Origin: Paludibacteraceae bacterium
Lineage (GTDB): Bacteria > Bacteroidota > Bacteroidia > Bacteroidales > Paludibacteraceae
NCBI GenBank assembly: GCA_017630395.1
Contig: JAGBVI010000002.1
Coordinates: 1 to 45,383, forward strand
DNA: 45,383 bases
Direction: 5' to 3'
Below the pieces are notes generated by a model. That model was not told the origin of the DNA. It saw only the letters and a list, made by a program, of their open reading frames with translations, and searched no databases. The translations under genes were made by a program, and so were the position numbers. Positions 42,204-45,383 of this stretch are shown here, piece by piece (the first letter of the stretch is position 1; each line of letters starts with the position of its first letter).

Positions 42204-44627
42204 TTATTTCAACAACGCTATATCTAAAACCTCACTAATGGTTTCCACGTAGTGGAAAGTAAGTCCCTTTAAATAGATCTCTTTAATATCCTTTATATCC
42301 TTTTCATTCTCTTTACAAAGGATTATTTGCTTAATTCCGGCTCTTTTTGCAGCAAGGATTTTTTCTCTTATACCGCCAACCGGCAACACTTTTCCTCTAA
42401 GCGTAATCTCCCCTGTCATGGCCAAATTTTTACGCACTTTGCGCTTTGTAAGAGCTGAAGCCAAAGAAGTGACCATGGTGATACCTGCAGAGGGACCATC
42501 TTTAGGAATAGCACCTTCCGGCACATGAATATGAACGCTCATCTCTTCGAATAAATTTTCTTCTATGCCAAATTCCGATGCATGAGCTCTTAAATACTCC
42601 ATAGCCAAAACAGCCGACTCCTTCATTACATCTCCTAAATTACCTGTTAAAGTTAATTTTGGAGCTTTGCTTTTACTTAAACTAGACTCAACAAAAAGAA
42701 TTTCGCCACCAACTGCTGTCCATGCTAATCCGGTGACTACACCTGTATAGTCGTTTCCTTCGTATTCGTCTTTCGAATATTTTTCAAGACCTAAATAATC
42801 CACCAAATCAGATGGAGTAATTTCTGGATTATACTCCTCACCCATCGCCACTTTGCAAGCAATCTTTCGCATAATCTTGGTTAATTGCTTATTCAATTCT
42901 CTGACACCGGATTCGCGAGTATAAGAATCAATAATTTTAACAATCGTATTTTTAGGCAAAATCAATTGTTCTGCCGTCAAACCATGATTCTTTAGTTCCT
43001 TTGGCAATAGATGTTTTCTTGCGATTTCAACCTTTTCTTCAACAATATAACCACTAACATCTATTAATTCCATACGATCTAATAGAGGTTGAGAAATTGC
43101 CCCTACATTATTGGCTGTAGCAATAAACATAATTTTAGATAGATCAAAGTCAACATCTAAAAAGTTATCATGAAAAGCCACATTTTGTTCCGGGTCTAAA
43201 ACCTCTAACAGCGCAGACTCCGGATCGCCTTTGATATCTCTGGATATCTTATCTATCTCATCCAAAATAAAGACAGGGTTAGCAGATTCTGCTTTTTGTA
43301 AACTTTGGATAATACGTCCGGGCATTGCTCCTATATATGTTCTTCTATGCCCCCTAATTTCGGCTTCATCATGCAATCCTCCCAAAGAAATTCTGACATA
43401 CTTGCGTCCTAACGCCTCTGCAACAGATTTCCCCAATGATGTTTTACCAACACCCGGAGGACCATAAAGGCAGATAATAGGAGACTTCATGTCATTCTTT
43501 AATTTTAAGACCGCTAAATGCTCGATGATTCTCTCTTTCACTTTTTCAAGTCCGAAATGGTCTCTATCCAAAATTTTTTGAGCACTCTTCAAGTTATGAT
43601 TATCCTTGGTATAAATACCCCAAGGCAAATTCAACATAGTCTCTAAATAATTAAGTTGGACAGAAAAATCAGGAGATTGCGAAGGGGTTCTCTCTAAGCG
43701 TTTCATCTCTTTTTCAAAAACCGACTTAATCTCTTTGCTCCACTTCTTTTTCGAGGCTTTTTCCTTAAGATTGATGAATAAACCGGAATCAGAATCTCCT
43801 CCGGATAGTTCATCTTGAATAGCTTTTATCTGTTGCTGTAAGTAGTATTCTCTTTGTTGTTGTTCTATTCCTTCTTGTGTTTTAGATTGAATGGCCATTT
43901 TGATTTCCACCAATTGCAACTCTTTACTCAACATTGACATCAAAGAAAATCCACGTTCCTTTATATTCTCAGTCTCTAACAACGACTGCTTATCCTCTAA
44001 TTTCAGACCTAAATTGGCTGAAATAAAATTGATAAGTGAGGTTGAATTCTCGATGTTTTTTACAGCAAACGTTGCTTCCGGAGGCATTGAATTGGATCCC
44101 TTAATAATTCTTATTGCGGTATCTTTTATGGCCTCTAATAAAGCGTTAAACTCTACTGTCTCATCTTCTGTTGGCTTTATATCTTCTAAGGGAGATACAG
44201 TTCCTCTATTGAATGGTTTGGAAAGCGTCATGCTATCCAAAAGTATTCTCTTTTTACCTTGAAGAATGGCTGACGTAGAACCATCCGGCAATTCCAACAC
44301 TTTAATAACTTGTGCTATGGTTCCTACTGAATACAAATCTTCTCTTGAAGGATCTTCTACTGAAGCTCTTTTTTGCGTAAAAACACCAACTAAAGTGCCT
44401 TTTTTGTAGGCTGAACGAATAGCCATTAAAGACTTTTTTCTGCCTAAAGAAACAGGTAAAACTACCTCTGGGAATAATACAACATTACGCAAAGCCAAAA
44501 TGGGAATATCCTTGTTCTCGTCCGGAAGAAATTCAAAATTATCCTCTCCATCTGATATCATAGGGATAAATTCTGCTTCTCCATCATCACCCGATTCTAC
44601 AAATAATTTTTCAATTTTCTTTATCAT
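42204..44627 (-). CDS. lon: ATP-dependent protease Lon
   Basis: A cytosolic AAA+ serine protease of 807 residues that degrades misfolded and regulatory proteins. It has the N-terminal substrate-binding LON domain ([21 protein letters not shown]), a coiled-coil middle, the AAA+ module with Walker [14 protein letters not shown] (about residue 388) and Walker [12 protein letters not shown], and the C-terminal protease domain. The catalytic dyad is the Ser in [11 protein letters not shown] (about 711) and the Lys in [15 protein letters not shown] (about 754). Upstream on the minus strand AAAGG gives a modest ribosome-binding site. No TAnnTTTG box is clear within 60 bases; a small palindrome TGACAAAATGTCG lies about 25-40 bases upstream. 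Confidence 0.96.
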   Translation of the reverse strand: MIKKIEKLFVESGDDGEAEFIPMISDGEDNFEFLPDENKDIPILALRNVVLFPEVVLPVSLGRKKSLMAIRSAYKKGTLVGVFTQKRASVEDPSREDLYSVGTIAQVIKVLELPDGSTSAILQGKKRILLDSMTLSKPFNRGTVSPLEDIKPTEDETVEFNALLEAIKDTAIRIIKGSNSMPPEATFAVKNIENSTSLINFISANLGLKLEDKQSLLETENIKERGFSLMSMLSKELQLVEIKMAIQSKTQEGIEQQQREYYLQQQIKAIQDELSGGDSDSGLFINLKEKASKKKWSKEIKSVFEKEMKRLERTPSQSPDFSVQLNYLETMLNLPWGIYTKDNHNLKSAQKILDRDHFGLEKVKERIIEHLAVLKLKNDMKSPIICLYGPPGVGKTSLGKSVAEALGRKYVRISLGGLHDEAEIRGHRRTYIGAMPGRIIQSLQKAESANPVFILDEIDKISRDIKGDPESALLEVLDPEQNVAFHDNFLDVDFDLSKIMFIATANNVGAISQPLLDRMELIDVSGYIVEEKVEIARKHLLPKELKNHGLTAEQLILPKNTIVKIIDSYTRESGVRELNKQLTKIMRKIACKVAMGEEYNPEITPSDLVDYLGLEKYSKDEYEGNDYTGVVTGLAWTAVGGEILFVESSLSKSKAPKLTLTGNLGDVMKESAVLAMEYLRAHASEFGIEENLFEEMSVHIHVPEGAIPKDGPSAGITMVTSLASALTKRKVRKNLAMTGEITLRGKVLPVGGIREKILAAKRAGIKQIILCKENEKDIKDIKEIYLKGLTFHYVETISEVLDIALLK

Positions 44628-44928
44628 GACATATTTACCTTTGTATGCGACATTTTGTCAGTAATATAGATTCTAATACCTAATAAAAGAAACCTAACAA
44701 TCTATATACCTATCTATAAATCAACATTTTAATTTTAAAATCATATTTCTTTCTCTATATATAGAACAATAGTCATGCCAAACTACAATAGCGAATCTTC
44801 TTTAAGAAGCTTTATCTGTAGCTTGTTAAGAAGCTATTTCTATTTTAGTCCTATAGGTCAAAACTATTTTCTGGTAAGTAGTATTGATTGAGCCGGTTGA
44901 AAAGCCTTGAAGATACTTTTGCACAATG

Positions 44929-45021
44929 AGCCGAGTTGTAAATCGGGCAAAGTTTCAAGAAAGCAACTTCAACTTCACTATACAAAAAAAGGAGCATGCC
45001 AATCAATAACATGCTCCTTTT
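44929..45021 (+). ncRNA. Possible small RNA of about 90 nt
   Basis: Downstream of a -7-like TACTTTTG (44915-44922) and ending at a strong intrinsic terminator. It has an internal hairpin CCGA...TCGG (about 44932-44948). There is no -33 TTG at the right distance, and the terminator can equally serve the minus-strand gene to the right, so the case is weak. Confidence 0.3.
44990..45021. terminator. Bidirectional terminator before the T9SS-protein gene
   Basis: AAAAGGAGCATG pairs perfectly with CATGCTCCTTTT (12 pairs, 11-nt loop) with A/T runs outside on both sides. On the minus strand it lies 34 bases after the stop of the gliding-motility-type gene and probably ends its transcript. Confidence 0.85.
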
Positions 45022-45055
45022 TATTTTAGGTAAGTTTTATAAACTCATTAATTGC

Positions 45056-45383
45056 TTATTGTCTCAACAATGTGAAGTGACCGGAATATTGCATATCTAT
45101 TTCTTCTATGTCAATCACATACCAATAGTCGGTAGAAGGCATTGGAACTCCATTGTATGTTCCGTCCCAACCATCTATATCTCCTCCTTTGAATTGAATC
45201 AATTCCTTACCAAATCTGTCATAAATGATAACTAATGCATCGGGATAAACTTCTGCCAAAGAACCTACAACCCATTTATCGTTTACACCGTCTCCGTTTG
45301 GTGAAAAGAATTCAGGTACATTGATTGCCGGAGGATCCAATATAAATTTGTAAGAAGCCTGACAACCATTGATGTCTTTGACA
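45056..45383 (-). CDS. Secreted protein with T9SS type B C-terminal sorting domain (5' part outside window)
   Basis: Only the last 108 codons are in the window; the frame stays open to the edge. The sequence VKDINGCQASYKFILDPP is the end of an extracellular repeat. It is followed by the gliding-motility-associated C-terminal (CHU_C) domain: INVPEFFSPNGDGVNDKWVVG, YPDALVIIYDRFGKELIQFKGG, GWDGTYNGVPMPSTDYWYVIDIEE, GHFTLLRQ. This domain directs proteins through the type IX secretion system to the cell surface or medium, so the organism should encode T9SS. The apparent start at 45340 is an internal TTG, not a true start. Confidence 0.88.
   Translation of the reverse strand, partial: VKDINGCQASYKFILDPPAINVPEFFSPNGDGVNDKWVVGSLAEVYPDALVIIYDRFGKELIQFKGGDIDGWDGTYNGVPMPSTDYWYVIDIEEIDMQYSGHFTLLRQ

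Larger units (their letters stand above)
44628..45055. other. Intergenic region between lon and the T9SS-protein gene
   Basis: No protein gene. Contents are a small GACA/TGTC palindrome near 44649-44660, a TACTTTTG box at 44915-44922, a possible short RNA (44929-45021), a strong hairpin at 44990-45021, and a B-like terminal remnant at 45028-45050 (AGGTAAGTTTTATAAACTCATTA). Confidence 0.5.

Noticed and set aside
44636-44643. TACCTTTG box on the plus strand just upstream of lon
   Set aside because: It points away from lon into a gene-free stretch, has no -33 element at the right distance and no clear terminator soon after, so it is probably chance.
1-45383. CRISPR array
   Set aside because: The repeats are dispersed, 80-200 bp long, palindromic and variable, without regular spacers or cas genes.
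1-45383. Complete insertion sequence or prophage
   Set aside because: No transposase, integrase or phage structural gene is present; the mobile repeats are all non-coding.

Overview
This window looks like chromosomal DNA of an AT-rich member of the Bacteroidota, probably Bacteroidales. Several things point there. Promoter -7 boxes follow the phylum pattern TAnnTTTG. Gene orders such as nusB-yajC-ybbR-coaE, rlmN-DUF4837-pdxA, coaX-OMP-TPR-lptC and ilvD-ilvB-ilvN-thioesterase are typical of it. Families largely confined to the phylum occur (DUF4924, DUF4837, DUF3276, long NusB). A type B type-IX-secretion sorting domain lies at the right edge. The genus cannot be named from this sequence alone.

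Layout: a sugar/H+ symporter (514-1917); a 1.5 kb gene-free block packed with nested repeats; the ilvDBN-thioesterase operon behind a leader-peptide attenuator; an mlaE-mlaF-small protein-mutL-S4 protein-WG protein-DUF4924 run on the plus strand (8448-13716); a PAQR/hemolysin III protein and an ALK-repeat protein on the minus strand; tRNA-His; an AmpG-like permease; the minus-strand runs rlmN-DUF4837-pdxA, a PPIase, and coaX-OMP-TPR-lptC; the hisG-hisD-hisC operon behind a second attenuator; a COG0523 GTPase with a His-rich loop; a LytS/LytR two-component pair; an orphan RNA gene; pheS-bactofilin; DUF3276; alkaline phosphatase; nusB-yajC-ybbR-coaE; lon; and the 3' end of a secreted-protein gene.

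The most interesting material lies between the genes. (1) The ilv and his operons each start with a textbook ribosome-mediated attenuator: a short ORF rich in the regulated amino acids, an intrinsic terminator, and an upstream strand that competes for the terminator's 5' arm. (2) Three families of short, non-coding, inverted-repeat elements (called A, B and C here) fill nearly every intergenic gap. Family A (about 176-192 bp) is flanked by 3-bp TTA/TAA duplications and has twice inserted at the same site in the terminal repeat of family B. B and C share related termini. No transposase is present, so these look like MITEs mobilised in trans. (3) A promoter-to-terminator unit of about 165 nt without an ORF (35553-35718) precedes pheS and is a good non-coding RNA candidate.

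Functionally the window mixes core metabolism (BCAA, histidine, PLP and CoA synthesis), envelope biogenesis (Mla, LptC, PPIase, muropeptide uptake, bactofilin), genome and protein maintenance (MutL, RlmN, PheS, NusB, Lon) and metal or phosphate handling. I see no phage, complete IS element, CRISPR array or resistance gene.
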